The notes beneath the pieces were generated by a model. The model did not search any database and was not told the DNA's origin. It saw nothing but the letters and a program-made list of their open reading frames with translations. From Paraphoma chrysanthemicola (lineage: Eukaryota > Ascomycota > Dothideomycetes > Pleosporales > Phaeosphaeriaceae): 64,000 nucleotides of DNA. Below are positions 33,562 through 44,900 of this stretch, one piece after another; positions within the stretch are counted from its first letter, which is position 1; each line of letters starts with the position of its first letter. Where the stretch lies: contig JAGMWG010000010.1 of the NCBI GenBank assembly GCA_020744225.1, positions 1,116,001 through 1,180,000 of the forward strand, read 5' to 3'. A program made the position numbers and the translations under genes.

Positions 33562-35290
33562 ATGCCTATCGAATCACCTTATCCAGCTATAACTGTTCCT
33601 GAAGTCGATGTATGGACATACTATCTCGAGAACAATGCTCGCGAGTACCCGGACGACCATGGTGCGTGAGTTGAATTCAAAACTAGAGCCTTCTAACACA
33701 GAATAGTACTCTTCGTGGAGGTCGCAGCGGGAAGGAAGCTCACGTTCGAGCAATTATACAAGCAAAGCCAGCTATTTGGAGGGGGGCTTCAGCAGCAGTT
33801 TAATTGGCAAAAGGGTGATGTCCTGGCCACCATGACGCCAAACAACATCGATCTTATACCCACGACCTTCGGTACCCTACTCGTAGGAGGTGTAGTCTGT
33901 CCTCTGAACTTTCTTTATACAGTGGACGAGCTAGCGACCCAATTGACTTCATCCAAAGCCAAAGCACTAGTAACTAATGTTGTCTGCCTGGATGTCGCCC
34001 GTAAAGCAGCAGCCAAGGTTGGTCTACCGGCCAATCGCATCTTGTTGGTTGGTGATGGCGACCAAAGTAAGGAATTTCAGCTCGTTTCTAGCCTGCGAGG
34101 TACAAAACCAAGCACGGACAAGGTTATCATCAATCCCAAGGAAGACTTGGCATATCTGGTGTATTCATCGGGAACCACTGGCCTTCCCAAGGGAGTCATG
34201 TTGACTCATGAGAACATTGTCGCCAACGCTACGCAAGCTACGGTCGCGGACCAGGGGGCAACGCACTGGAAGGCGGACAAAATCCTTGGGTTTTTGCCGA
34301 TGTATCACATTTATGGTAAGCTAGCTAGCTTGACTGGCCGGCCTATCACTAACGTTTGCAGGCGTCGCCGTCCTCATGCTCGCCCCTGTCGACCGCGGCA
34401 CCACAACATACATCATGCAGAACTTTGACCTCGCCAAGTTCTGCAAGACTGTGCAAGACGACAAGATCACCATGGCATACATAGTCCCACCCGTCGCCCT
34501 CGCCCTAGCCAAGCACCCTATGATCGACCAGTACAATCTCAAATCCCTCCGCTATCTGCACACCTCCGCAGCCCCAACACCAAACGAAGTCATTATTTCT
34601 CTCCACGACCGCCTCAAAATCCCCATTCGTCAAGGCTACGGCCTTTCCGAAGCTTCACCAGGTGCGGCTAGCCAACGCATCGAGCACTGGAACGATCCCA
34701 TTGGCACCAGTGGACGTCTGTACCCCAGTCTATCTCTAAAAATCGAAATGAATGGCAAGGAAGTGCCGACCGGCGAAGAAGGCGAACTATGTCTCAAAGG
34801 CCCAAATGTATTCAAGGGATACTACAACAACCCCCAAGCTACGGCCGAGGCTTTTGACGCCGATGGCTGGTACCATACGGGCGATATTGGAAAAGTGGAT
34901 GAAAGGGGTAACATCTTCATCACAGACCGTCTGAAGGAACTTATCAAGTATAACGGCTTCCAAGTCGCGCCCGCGCAGTTGGAGAATCTGTTACTGGGAC
35001 ATCCGGCGGTCGCAGATGTTGCAGTCACTGGTGTGTATAACAAGGACAAGACGACAGAGCTTCCGAGAGCGTACATCGTGCCCGCGGCTGGGCACAAGGG
35101 GGACAACAAGCTCGAGGAGGAGTTGCATAAATGGCTGAATGAGCGCGTATCGCCGCATAAGAAGCTCAGGGGTGGCATTAGGTTTATAGATGCGGTGCCA
35201 AAGAGTAATGCGGGGAAGATTCTGAGACGAGTGCTTAAGGAGCAGGCGAAGGCCGAGGGAGAGAAGGAGGGCTTGAAGGCGCGTTTGTAA
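33562..35290 (+). CDS. 4-coumarate-CoA-ligase-like acyl/aryl-CoA synthetase, PTS1 end
   Basis: Three exons (33562-33661, 33707-34315, 34362-35290) give 545 aa, the normal length for this ANL-superfamily group. Core motifs are intact: the P-loop SSGTTGLPKG (residues 187-196), QGYGLSEAS, GWYHTGDIG, ITDRLKELIKYNGFQVAPAQLE, and the catalytic Lys at about 521 in SNAGKILRR. It should adenylate a carboxylic acid with ATP and transfer it to CoA. Peroxisomal fungal relatives activate phenylacetate, phenylpropanoid or fatty acids; which one applies here is unknown. The C-terminus is LKARL, and ARL fits the PTS1 consensus. Introns are 45 and 46 nt. It is divergent from the GST-kappa gene and converges on the SDR gene at 254 bp. 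Confidence 0.94.
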
Positions 35291-35544
35291 GTAGTTGTAG
35301 CTGTATATAGGTATAGAAGAAACTTTGCTTCTTTCGCGCATTGTGGCATATGCTTGATTGAGAACTTGATATTAAAAATGTGAGTGGTATTCATAAATAG
35401 AAACAAACTTGCGTCGACTTTTATTTGATCAACCACGATTTCCAATAATGTTCAGGAAACACTTTTGTAACGATAAATTTTCAAGTCCGAGGGCCTCTCT
35501 AAAAAATACTCTGTTATATTCCAATACTACACCTACCAAAAATC

Positions 35545-36333
35545 TTACAGCTTAGTAAACAACGTCTCCTTCATCGCCCTCACATCCAACTCCTGCGTCC
35601 ACGTACTCCGCGGCTGCGTATGCAAGAACCAATACGTATGCGCCAAATCCGCCGGCTGGACAAGATAACTATCAACATCCTTGATCTTGTCCGACTCGCC
35701 CGCGCGTTCCCATTGCCGCTTGACCACGCCGCCAATCAGCTTGCCGTCCACGGGGCCGTCGACAATGATGTTTACCGCGTGGATGCCTTTGGCCTGGTAC
35801 TCGCGCGTGATAATCTGGCATAAGGAACGCAGGCCGAACTTGCCTGGTGAGAAAGATGCGAGGCCAGGCATGCCGCGCAGCGCACCTGTTGCGCTGGTGA
35901 ACAAGATAGTTCCCTTTCCGGCAGCAAGCATATCCGGGATGACTTGTTTCGCAGACCAGAACGCGCCATGCAGATTAATCTTTGTGAAATTTTCAAACTC
36001 CTCGGTGGTTGTGTCGATGAGCGCGCGGCCATTGACGCGCCGTGCGCCGGCATTGTACACGAGCACGTTGACGGGGCCGAGGTCGGCTTTGATGCGCTGG
36101 AAGGCGGAAATGACCGAATCTTCGATGCGCAGGTCGGTCACGTAGTAGTGTGCTGTGCCGGCGCTTACGTCGTCGTTGATTGTGGCGGCAATGGTTTGTA
36201 GCTTGTCTTCTGTGCGCGCGAGAAGGGCGACTGTGAAGCCTTCTTTTGCGAAGCGGTGGGCGACGGCTTCGCCAATTCCTGGGCCTGCGCCGACGAGGGC
36301 GAGGACGGGTTTCTTTGCGATGTTTTTGGACAT
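35545..36333 (-). CDS. Short-chain dehydrogenase/reductase, Tyr-to-Phe active site
   Basis: One exon, 262 aa, the usual single-domain SDR length. The nucleotide-binding motif GAGPGIG is at residues 15-21, NAG at 94-96 and a Ser at 147 (FTSATG). The position of the catalytic YxxxK reads FSPGK (Phe161, Lys165), so the usual Tyr is absent; I recall a known SDR subgroup with the same F..K pattern, so this need not mean loss of function. The C-terminus is FTKL; TKL is a weak, non-canonical relative of PTS1. As the fourth gene of the cluster it might oxidise or reduce an alcohol or ketone intermediate. The cofactor preference cannot be told with confidence. Confidence 0.9.
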   Translation of the reverse strand: MSKNIAKKPVLALVGAGPGIGEAVAHRFAKEGFTVALLARTEDKLQTIAATINDDVSAGTAHYYVTDLRIEDSVISAFQRIKADLGPVNVLVYNAGARRVNGRALIDTTTEEFENFTKINLHGAFWSAKQVIPDMLAAGKGTILFTSATGALRGMPGLASFSPGKFGLRSLCQIITREYQAKGIHAVNIIVDGPVDGKLIGGVVKRQWERAGESDKIKDVDSYLVQPADLAHTYWFLHTQPRSTWTQELDVRAMKETLFTKL

Positions 36334-37154
36334 ATTTGAGGGAGTTTTGATGGTGAGGTGTTGGAAATTGGAAAGGGCTTCTGGTGATTGATTGTTTGAT
36401 CTTTTGTCGGATGCGATTTGGCCTTTTTTTGCTTGGAATGCGCAACAGATTAGTATACCTACGCAGCTACCTTGCGGCTGTCGGTTGTGTGGTCGGCTTG
36501 CTTCAACAACTTAACATCTGAAGCTAGCATTTAGTGATCAGCCACAAATGCGGAGAGCTTGACATCCCTCGGAACCGTTCACTAATCAAGGAGCGCGGGT
36601 CGACCCTAACGTGCTACATGGGCCGCACGTGTACCCCAGACGCCGAAAATGCGAGCAACTACCCGTAGTGTCCCGTTCACAATGAGCACGCAATAGTGTC
36701 TCGGCCGAGCATCATACTCCAATCGAAACCTGATTAGTGAGAAACATCTACTGGGCGACACCTCAGCCATACTCCAAGTTGGTGCGCGATTGGCCGAGGA
36801 GGGGTACACGCTTGATACTGCATCTTCCGCTAATCTGCAGATCTGTGTTACTGGGACTGCATAAATTAGTGTGAAACCGTTATGCTAGTCCAATTCTGGC
36901 AGCCGTGACATGGGAAAAATTGCTCGTTAGCTCTTCCATACTGCTGCCACTCTTCAGGCTGGAAATCTATGGAGCACTCCATTACAAAAGAGCTGCATCA
37001 TTCGAGCGTAGTAGTTTGGAAATCACTTCGGAGGATGTGGAGGAGGATGAGTAAGTAATTTGGGAATAAAATGAATACGCTCTAGAATATACCACGCTAT
37101 GCAAAACAAATTTGAACTCCATAATTGCCGTCAAATTACAACAAAACCTTCTCT
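36334..37154. other. Intergenic gap, 821 bp
   Basis: Promoter of the SDR gene and 3' side of the NEO1-like gene (both minus). The AT content is higher at 36850-37140. A CCTCGG hexamer is at 36567-36572. No gene seen. Confidence 0.5.
36567..36572. promoter_or_regulatory. CCTCGG hexamer upstream of SDR gene
   Basis: Same core as the hexamer at 30939, in the reverse orientation, about 234 bp before the SDR start codon. It could be a FarA/FarB-like site; chance occurrence is quite possible. Confidence 0.2.
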
Positions 37155-40100
37155 TTACACACCCTGCACCTTGCGATAACTCGGCGGTTTCAACGTGCGC
37201 CCCAGAATCTTGACCGCATACGGCGGAATCAAGCTCACACACGCGACGACGCAAAACTTCCACCAAAACGCCGCGCTCGCAACATACGCCAGGTCAAAAT
37301 ACCTATCCAGGAAGGGTATGCTCCCGAAATATATGCCCGCGGTGCCGACAATCGACGCAATCATGATCCAGTGCCAGGTCGTGACTTCCATGGCGACCAT
37401 GACGAGTTCATTCATGACGAGCACGGAAAACGAGACGGACACCATTTTGCGAAACACGGTGTCTTCGGCTTCGGAACTGCCAACGCCGACGAGGAGTTGC
37501 GAGAGGCCTTGAATCATGGAGCCTTGGTAGATGGAGACGGCGACCCAGATGAAGAAGGATTTGTAGCTGAGGGAGCGACCTGTTTTGAGCTCGGCGTAGA
37601 GCTCCGGGTATAGGTTTGCGACGCTCTCGTCGACGTCGCGGTCGAGCACGAGCGAGAAGACGGGCATCATGGTGTAGATGGTCGAGTAGCCGACGAGAAG
37701 CCAGTCTTTGTACAGCGCGTTGGGTTCAAAGGATGAAGCGATGCTGTAGACGGTTTGGCAGATGGAGATGATGAGGCCGCGGTGGATGACGAATTGCGAG
37801 AGCTTGGCGCTGCGTTTGTACGAGTTGCGGCCGTGCCAGACGAGCAGTTTGACTAGGTAGCAAAATTGTTCGATGGAGAAGTCGGCGGCGAGAGAAGCTT
37901 GACGGCCTTCTTTGCCAACGATGCCGACGCCAACGTCGGCGGCTTGGATCATGCTGACGTCGTTCCCGCCGTCACCAATGCAGCATACGCGCTTTTTGGT
38001 GAACTCGCGGATGAGGCGTGCGACGTCGGCTTTTTGCGTGGGGGAGCAGCGGCAGGCCACAACGGTGGGAAGTTGGACGGCAACGGAGATGAACTCGGTG
38101 CGGTAGTGGTTGAGCATGAGTGCGAGAGATTCGCCGTCGATGAGCAAGCAGGCGTCTGTTTTGCCGCGCAGGAAGTCGAGAGAAGAGTGGGCGAGGTCTT
38201 TGCGTTTGAGCTTGGCGATGGTGTGAACATATTGGCCTCGGGCGACGAGTTTAGAGGAGACCGCGACGCAGCGGGCGGTCTCGACTTTGTCGCCAGTAAG
38301 CATCCAGATCTTGATGCCGGCATTACGGAGTAGCTCAAGTGACGGCTTGACGTCTTTTTGGAGCTTGTCTTCGACGCCAGTCACGCCCAGTAGTTCAAGG
38401 TCGCTCTCGAGGTACTCCTTAACCACATTCGCCACGGCAGTATCGCGGTTGCTTAGAGCGAGCGACGCTTGGGCATGCTTGGTCGAGAAATCTTGATAGG
38501 ACTGCGCTGAGAGCTTTTTGCGGCCAACGACCAGCGTTCTTAAACCTTCACGAGCCATGTTCGCAGTCTCTTCGTCAAGCCAGTCGTTGGCGGCGACGAT
38601 CGAGGTCATGACAGTGTCGGCACCCTTCTGGTAGAACCAGATCTCACCATCATCGTCAGAGGATGACGATGCGGTGCCGTGGTAGAACTTGACCACTATA
38701 CCCATACGCTTTCCTTCTGATGTGAAGGGAAATACATTCAGGATTCGGACGCGGACTACCACATTGCCGCTGTCGCACGACTCCAAAGTCATGGACTCGC
38801 GGTCTCGAGACAGAAGCTTTAGACCCACAGCTTCAGTCCAACGCACGATTGCGATTTCATCTGGGGATGAAGCCTGATACGTTGTGACTATTTCGCCATT
38901 CTCTTCTTCAGTCGTAGGAGTGACGTTGTGACAGAGGGCCAGTGCCAAGACCACATCTCGAACGCGAGACCCTATCTCTCTTCGTGTTCGCGTAGCTGAT
39001 GTGAGTGGCACGGTGTAAGCAGAAGATGGCGTGACAAGCATGGGAGTCTCCCCTGCAGCAGGGTTAAAGCATTGGCGAATGTAGGTTGATACTTCGTCCA
39101 TTGCCTCATTTGCATAGGACACTGTGCCGACGTGAATCTTCTTCATCACCATTTCTGAGATGTATTAGCAAATGAAAGTAACACCCAGGGAACCAACTGC
39201 TTACCATTCTGGGTCAAAGTACCCGTCTTGTCGCTCAAGAGGTACTCGACTCGGCCCAAGTCTTCCGGAATTGTGCTAGTGCGCACAATTGTGCCTTTGA
39301 TGCTCTGATCATGCTCTATGAACCATGCGTACACGGACTTGCCCATGTCAAGGTTGACACGTAGACCGACCGGCACAATGGTGGAGAAGAGAATCAAGAA
39401 GCGCATCATGGAGACATACCACTGACGGCCATCGATCTCCTGGAACCGGGCAAGAGCAACGAGAACGAAAGATAGCGACAAGGTGAAGATACATAGCCAC
39501 TTGGTCAGGCTGTTGATCTCTAGCTCAAGCAAACCAGTCTTTGACCGTGATGGTGATGTGGACAACGCCTGTCTTGTCTGAGGTCCCGTGTAGACGACGA
39601 CTGCAAGGAGACTGCAGCTCGAGGCAACTACAGTATTGGCCCATATCGTGTTATCGATGCCCAGAGGTGCCGACTGCTTCTGCTCGGCTTGATTTGAGGC
39701 TTCTTGATCATGCGGGTCGTAGTGATGTTGGCGCTTGGGCTCCAACTCGACGGTACCGTAGAACTCGTTGACCTTCTTGTCTGGCTTGCCAGCCACGACA
39801 CGCAGTCTTGTATACTCTCCTACCTCAAGATTCTGCGTCATGGGTGAAGTCAAGCGCAGCTTCCAATCCGTCTCGCCATCCAGTTGATCAGTGCGAATGA
39901 AGGCCTCTCCTGAAGAATTGGTCGCGGCGACTTGGTTGAACTTGGGAGCCTCGGTCAAATCGTCTCCGATGAGGGTTGGCGAGCTGTCACTTGCATTCTG
40001 CGTTGTCGTTGGAGCTGTCGCGTCGGCGGAGTAGCTTTTCAACAAGACCATGTCTGCAGGTACACGCTGATCTTTGCCCAGCTTGACCACGTCTCCCACC

Positions 40101-41107
40101 TTGAGACTTCTTGAAGGCTTCACGACTTCCCAGTAAGTGCAAGTGGCTAGGCCTTTTGACGATAGTCGTTGCTCTTCATCTTCAATATCTGTCAGACGAC
40201 CTGCTTCCTTCTTCTGCTTCCTAAGCTTCTTCTTTCTTTGTGAATTCTTGCCTGGGGCTACTCCGTTGCCAACACTATTCTCTTCAAACTTCAGCACCGT
40301 GTATCCTTCCGAGTTCGCCTCGGCATCTCGCCGCCGGCGAGCTATATCATCCAGTGCCTCTTTTCCAAGTGTGATACAAATGACAAACGCCAGCGGTGCA
40401 ATGTACGTGGAAAGGTAGCCGAGTCGTAAGGCGGGTATAATCTGCGAAAGCGCTACAAGCAAGAAGTACATGTTGATGAAGAAGGAAAATTCGTTATACA
40501 AGGTGCGTGGTAGGAAGCTCCAGGGGGTGTATTTGGCGTTGGACACTGCGTTGGCAGGGAACCTCGATGTCTGCAACTGGCCGACAGATATGGTCCGCTG
40601 CGAGGTGGGGTCATGTTCCTCCTCACCATCGTCTGCACCGCCATCGTCGCCCAGCTGTATGCCACCGTCCGGCCGCGGGGACAGGAAGCTGGGCAGGCGG
40701 ATGTTGGAGCCTATGCGTGCCAGCGCGCTCGTCTGCCGGTCATTTCTGGTGCGCCCACTGCGGGAGGCTAACAGCGGTGCGTCGTCGTCGGCAGACTGCC
40801 TATAGCTGCCAGCAGAGCTCCTGTCCCGACCCTCGTCGTCGTCCAGTAGCCCCTGCAGGTCCTCTTCCTCGAGCTCTTCCTTGCGCCGGTTCGCGCGCAA
40901 CCTGCCCACTCTCAAATTCCGCAGCGGGATTCTTGCGCCCAGCTCATGGTAGGGTCTCTTCTGTTCTTTCGACTGGCGGCGGGGCGGTGTGGGTGTGGGT
41001 GCGGAGCGTGAGTGCGAAGCCAGCGGGTCGAGCTCCTCCAGGTCAAGTTCGAGATCTGAATCCTCGTCGGGCGCATTTGGCTGGTGGTACTGGTGTGGCG
41101 CCGCCAT
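37155..41107 (-). CDS. neo1: Neo1-type P4-ATPase (phospholipid flippase)
   Basis: Two exons (39205-41107 and 37155-39154, intron 50 nt) give 1300 aa. P4 features occur in order: the SRFPANAVSNAKYTPWSFLPRTLYNEFS entry region (about 183-215), the actuator motif LDGETDWKLR, and the phosphorylation motif DKTGTLTQN with Asp626. The intron falls directly after that motif. The ATP-binding and hinge motifs MLTGDK and CIGDGGNDVSMIQAADVGVGI follow, then the C-terminal membrane helices. The pattern TQNEMVMKKIHVGTVSY and the short C-terminus point to the Neo1/ATP9 branch rather than Drs2 or Dnf. Neo1 acts in Golgi and endosomal membranes to keep PE and PS on the cytosolic face. The N-terminus carries about 180 extra acidic, disordered residues. 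The gene is divergent from SEC16. Confidence 0.95.
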
Positions 41108-41932
41108 GGCTCATATAGCTAGGCTCGGCGCGAGAGAGTGTTGTATAGCAGCTCTCGCTATGTTTGCTCCATATGCAAGCACGTCTGGAGCAGTCCTGGC
41201 TTTGGCGGCTGCCTTCGGGGGTCCGCGGTGACGGATGGAGGCTTGCGGGAAGGAGATCGACACAGGGTTTAGGGCGTGGGCGATGTTCACTGAAGGCGGT
41301 AGTATTTGTAGGTGGGTGATAGACGTGGAGAGGTTTGTCGGAGCAGATGAGGGCTGTCGGTATCAAGGTGCGATGTCAGATGTTGCGGCGCAATAGGGTG
41401 CGGTGCGGATGCGTACGTTAACGTTAGTGGCGCACGTTAGAAGCCACATGGCAGCGGCAGGGTTCAAGCGGCCGTGTACAATCTCCAACATCTGTCCTTA
41501 CTCGGACCTTCATTGATTTCCATGCGCGCAATGCTGTGCCGACGCGCCTCTTCTTCTTGATACCCGAGCTTTGTTGCCTGCCATTGCGGAGGAGCCGCTG
41601 ATTCTATGTGAGTTGCACTGCTGGTCATCCTGCTCCCAGGGATGACGACACGCTACTCCTTTCCACGCTTCTCTCGCGAAGCTGCACCACTGCCCTCCGC
41701 TGCATTCCTTTGCATTTTCTTGGGAAAGCGACCGCCGCGGCTGTCCATGTCAACGCGGACTACGCATTCGACTTGCCCTCAAAGCGCGACGAGTTCGGAG
41801 CTTTATGGAGCGCAACACGTCCTCTATTCACTACCGAGGCTCGACACATTCGCTACCAAACGCTGGATCTAGCGCTGATTACTCTCTCAGTGCTTCTAGA
41901 TACCCATTGTATATCGCCTTGTAATTCGCATA
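41108..41932. other. Divergent promoter region of NEO1 and SEC16, 825 bp
   Basis: Shared upstream region for two secretory-pathway genes. The SEC16-proximal part (41490-41930) is C/T-rich on the plus strand. Overlapping short open frames are not supported. Confidence 0.55.
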
Positions 41933-44900
41933 ATGGAGAACGGCAACGACCGACCCGCGGCTAGGGCAGTCCCAGCGTCAGCGTCCTGGAACCCGGCGCT
42001 GCGCAGTGAGAATGCCCAACACGCTGCGACCGGCGCGAAAGCCCCAGCCCCTCCGAAGCCCGAATCCTCGTCCGAAGAAGAGGACGAATCGGAAGAGGAA
42101 GAGGAGGAAGAAGAAGAGCAAGAGGAGGAAGAGGACGAGGAAGAGAGTGAAGAGGATACTGTGGCTCCGGTTGCGACATCAGTGCCCGCAGTGCCTTCCG
42201 AAGCACGTGTCACGTCATCAAATGGCACCGACGAGGTCCGAGAACCTCTGCAATCGATTCCGCACGCAGGTGCAGGGAGCAGCCATCAGACTGGGGACGA
42301 AGCTCTCGTAGCTGCGACTCAATCGCTGAACATTGGCGGGCCGACCGGGCAGGCGCCTGTAGCCGAGCACTCGAGTGAGGAGGCTGAATCGGAAGAAGAG
42401 AGCGAAGAAGAGAGCTCCGAGGACGAGGAAGAAGCTCCCGCCCAGCCTCAGCCGGGGCTGTACGAGCACCAAAGCGAGGCGACAGCGCTCGAGGAAGCCG
42501 TGAACGAGAGTGCGAGAGTCCCGTTGGTGACCGCGGCAACCCCTTCGGCTGATGACTGGGGCAATTCGGACGACCCATTCGACTTGGGCGCACAACCGCA
42601 AGAGCCGCCCCTCGAAACGCCGATTGCGGAGGCTGTCGGGACGACTGTAGGAGACAATGTGATTGGCAATACGAGAGTTGGCGGTAATGCTGGAGATGAG
42701 CTTGACTGGGGCAACGCGGCAGAGGAGGAGGACTTCTTTGGCATCACCGCGAGCAAGACGGTGGAATCGCCGCAGCCTACAGCTCAGTCGCCGGGTGCAC
42801 ACGTTGTGGAAGCTCCAGAACCCAAGCAGGAGAAGAGCGAATGGGACCTGGATCTCGACCTAGATGAAGACTTTCTGCCCGATAGCGTGGATGCGCCCAT
42901 TCTCGAGCTGAGCGACGATGAAGGCTTCTTGGACGACGAGCCAGTTGTGTCCGAACAGCCTGCGCAAGCGACCTCGACGTCGGCAAGCAGTGCGAGTCGA
43001 TATGCTCCACAGCCGTCGCTCACTTCAACACCAGCTGCTAGCCCGTACGCGCCCCAAGGTCAATTCGGCAATGTGGCCCCAGCTCCGCAGCAGAGAGGTG
43101 CGCCCTCAGCTACCCCAGCATACAATGGCTATGGACAGAATGTAGCCTACCAGCAACAGCAGCAGGCAGCCCGCCCACCCATGGCCGGCTCCGCGCAGAG
43201 CTTCGCCGACAAGGCGAAAACTGGTTACCACTCGCCCTACGATATGCCAGATGATATCGTGACTACTCGACGGAGACCAGCGCCCAGATCTTCGGTGACG
43301 GCACCGCAGTCTACAGCGCCTCCACCTCGCACGAGTAGCATGTCGTCGAGCTCTGGACCACCACGGCCCATACCGCCACCGTCAAATTTGTCGAACGCAA
43401 GTCTGTCGCCTCCAACGTCCAGCCACTCTGCACAGGGGCAGATGACAGGGCTCCCTCCCAACGGTCCATCCAAGCCAGCACCTCCTGCGAGGCCAGCCTC
43501 GAGTGACTTCTTCGCTGAGTTGCCAGTCACGACGAAGCCAAAGCCCGCAGGTCGCTACACACCGCAACCGAACATCCCAGCGCAGAGTCCGTCGTTACAA
43601 GGCCCACCGCATCTGCCTCACAATCTCCCTCCCAAAGAACGTACTGCTTCTTGGTCGTCCTTGCGAAATGAAGTACTTCCGGAATCCGTCGGCGCACCAC
43701 CGCAGTTCAGGCAGCCCGAACAGCTGCCCATGTTCCCTACTCAGCCATCTGTGCCAGCACGGCAGAACAGTCTCCCTATCCCGCAATCTGCTCCCGCACC
43801 GCCTTCTTCAAGATACTCGCCCGCACCTCCTTCTGCTCCAGCTGCCAATGCGCGTTACTCGCCTGCCCCACCAACAGCCCATGGCGCGGCCAACTCACGG
43901 TATTCTCCTGCGCCGCCGGGCGGTCAAGCGCATACTCGGTATGCATCCGAGCCACCAACTGGTCCGGCTAGGCCACCTTCTCAAACTTACGCACCTCGCA
44001 CATCCAGTCCCTTAGCTGTCCACAGCGGACCTCTTCATGTCGAGGAACCTAGCACTGTCGTCCCTGAGTCGCATGCCTCGCAACACACTGGCCATCATGT
44101 CTCCCAGTCCGCTGATGGCATGCCACGCGCACCGTTCAGAAGTCCCTTGGAAGGGGTTAGCGAAGGCCTGGAGCAGGACTTTGCCTCGGATGCCAGACCG
44201 CCCATGACCGCAAGATCCGAGACTCCTCCATCACTGAGCACCACATCTTCAGCGGTCGGATCCCCAAGGAAGCGAGTCTATACGCCACAATATCAATCTA
44301 CGAATCCTGCTCCGCCAGCACGCTCACTCTCGCAGTCGCCCGCAGCAAGCATGAAATATTCATCTCAGTCGTACGGACCAGTGTCCGCGACTGTTCCTCC
44401 CAGCACAGCTAGCTCCGAGCCGGGTTTCACGAATGCTATACCACATCGACGACAGGCATCCCTCAACTACGAGTCAATTGCGCCAGAGGATGATCGCGTA
44501 CATGATCCGCTGCAACGGTGGAAGGGCTATCCAGTCTTTGCGTGGGGCCTTGGTGGCACTGTCGTTACGAGCTTTCCCAAACAGATTCCACGGTTTGGTG
44601 GCGGAATGACTGCGCCAATGATGAAGTGCATCCCAGGAGAGATCAAGTTGCAGAGCATCAAAGATGTTTTGCCACTGGCCGAGGATCTGGCAAAATTTCC
44701 TGGTCCTCTCAAAGCGAAGAGCAAGAAAAAGGACGTCTTGTCGTGGCTGGTCCAGAAAACCGAGGTTCTGGACAACCAGCTCAAGGCACCTGGGTTGGAG
44801 CACTCCATGAGTCCAGAGGATTCTACGCGCCTCGAGGAGCGCTCGTTGCTGCTCAAGCTCCTGCATTTCTTGGTCGAGAATGACGGACGTCTTGAAGGTG

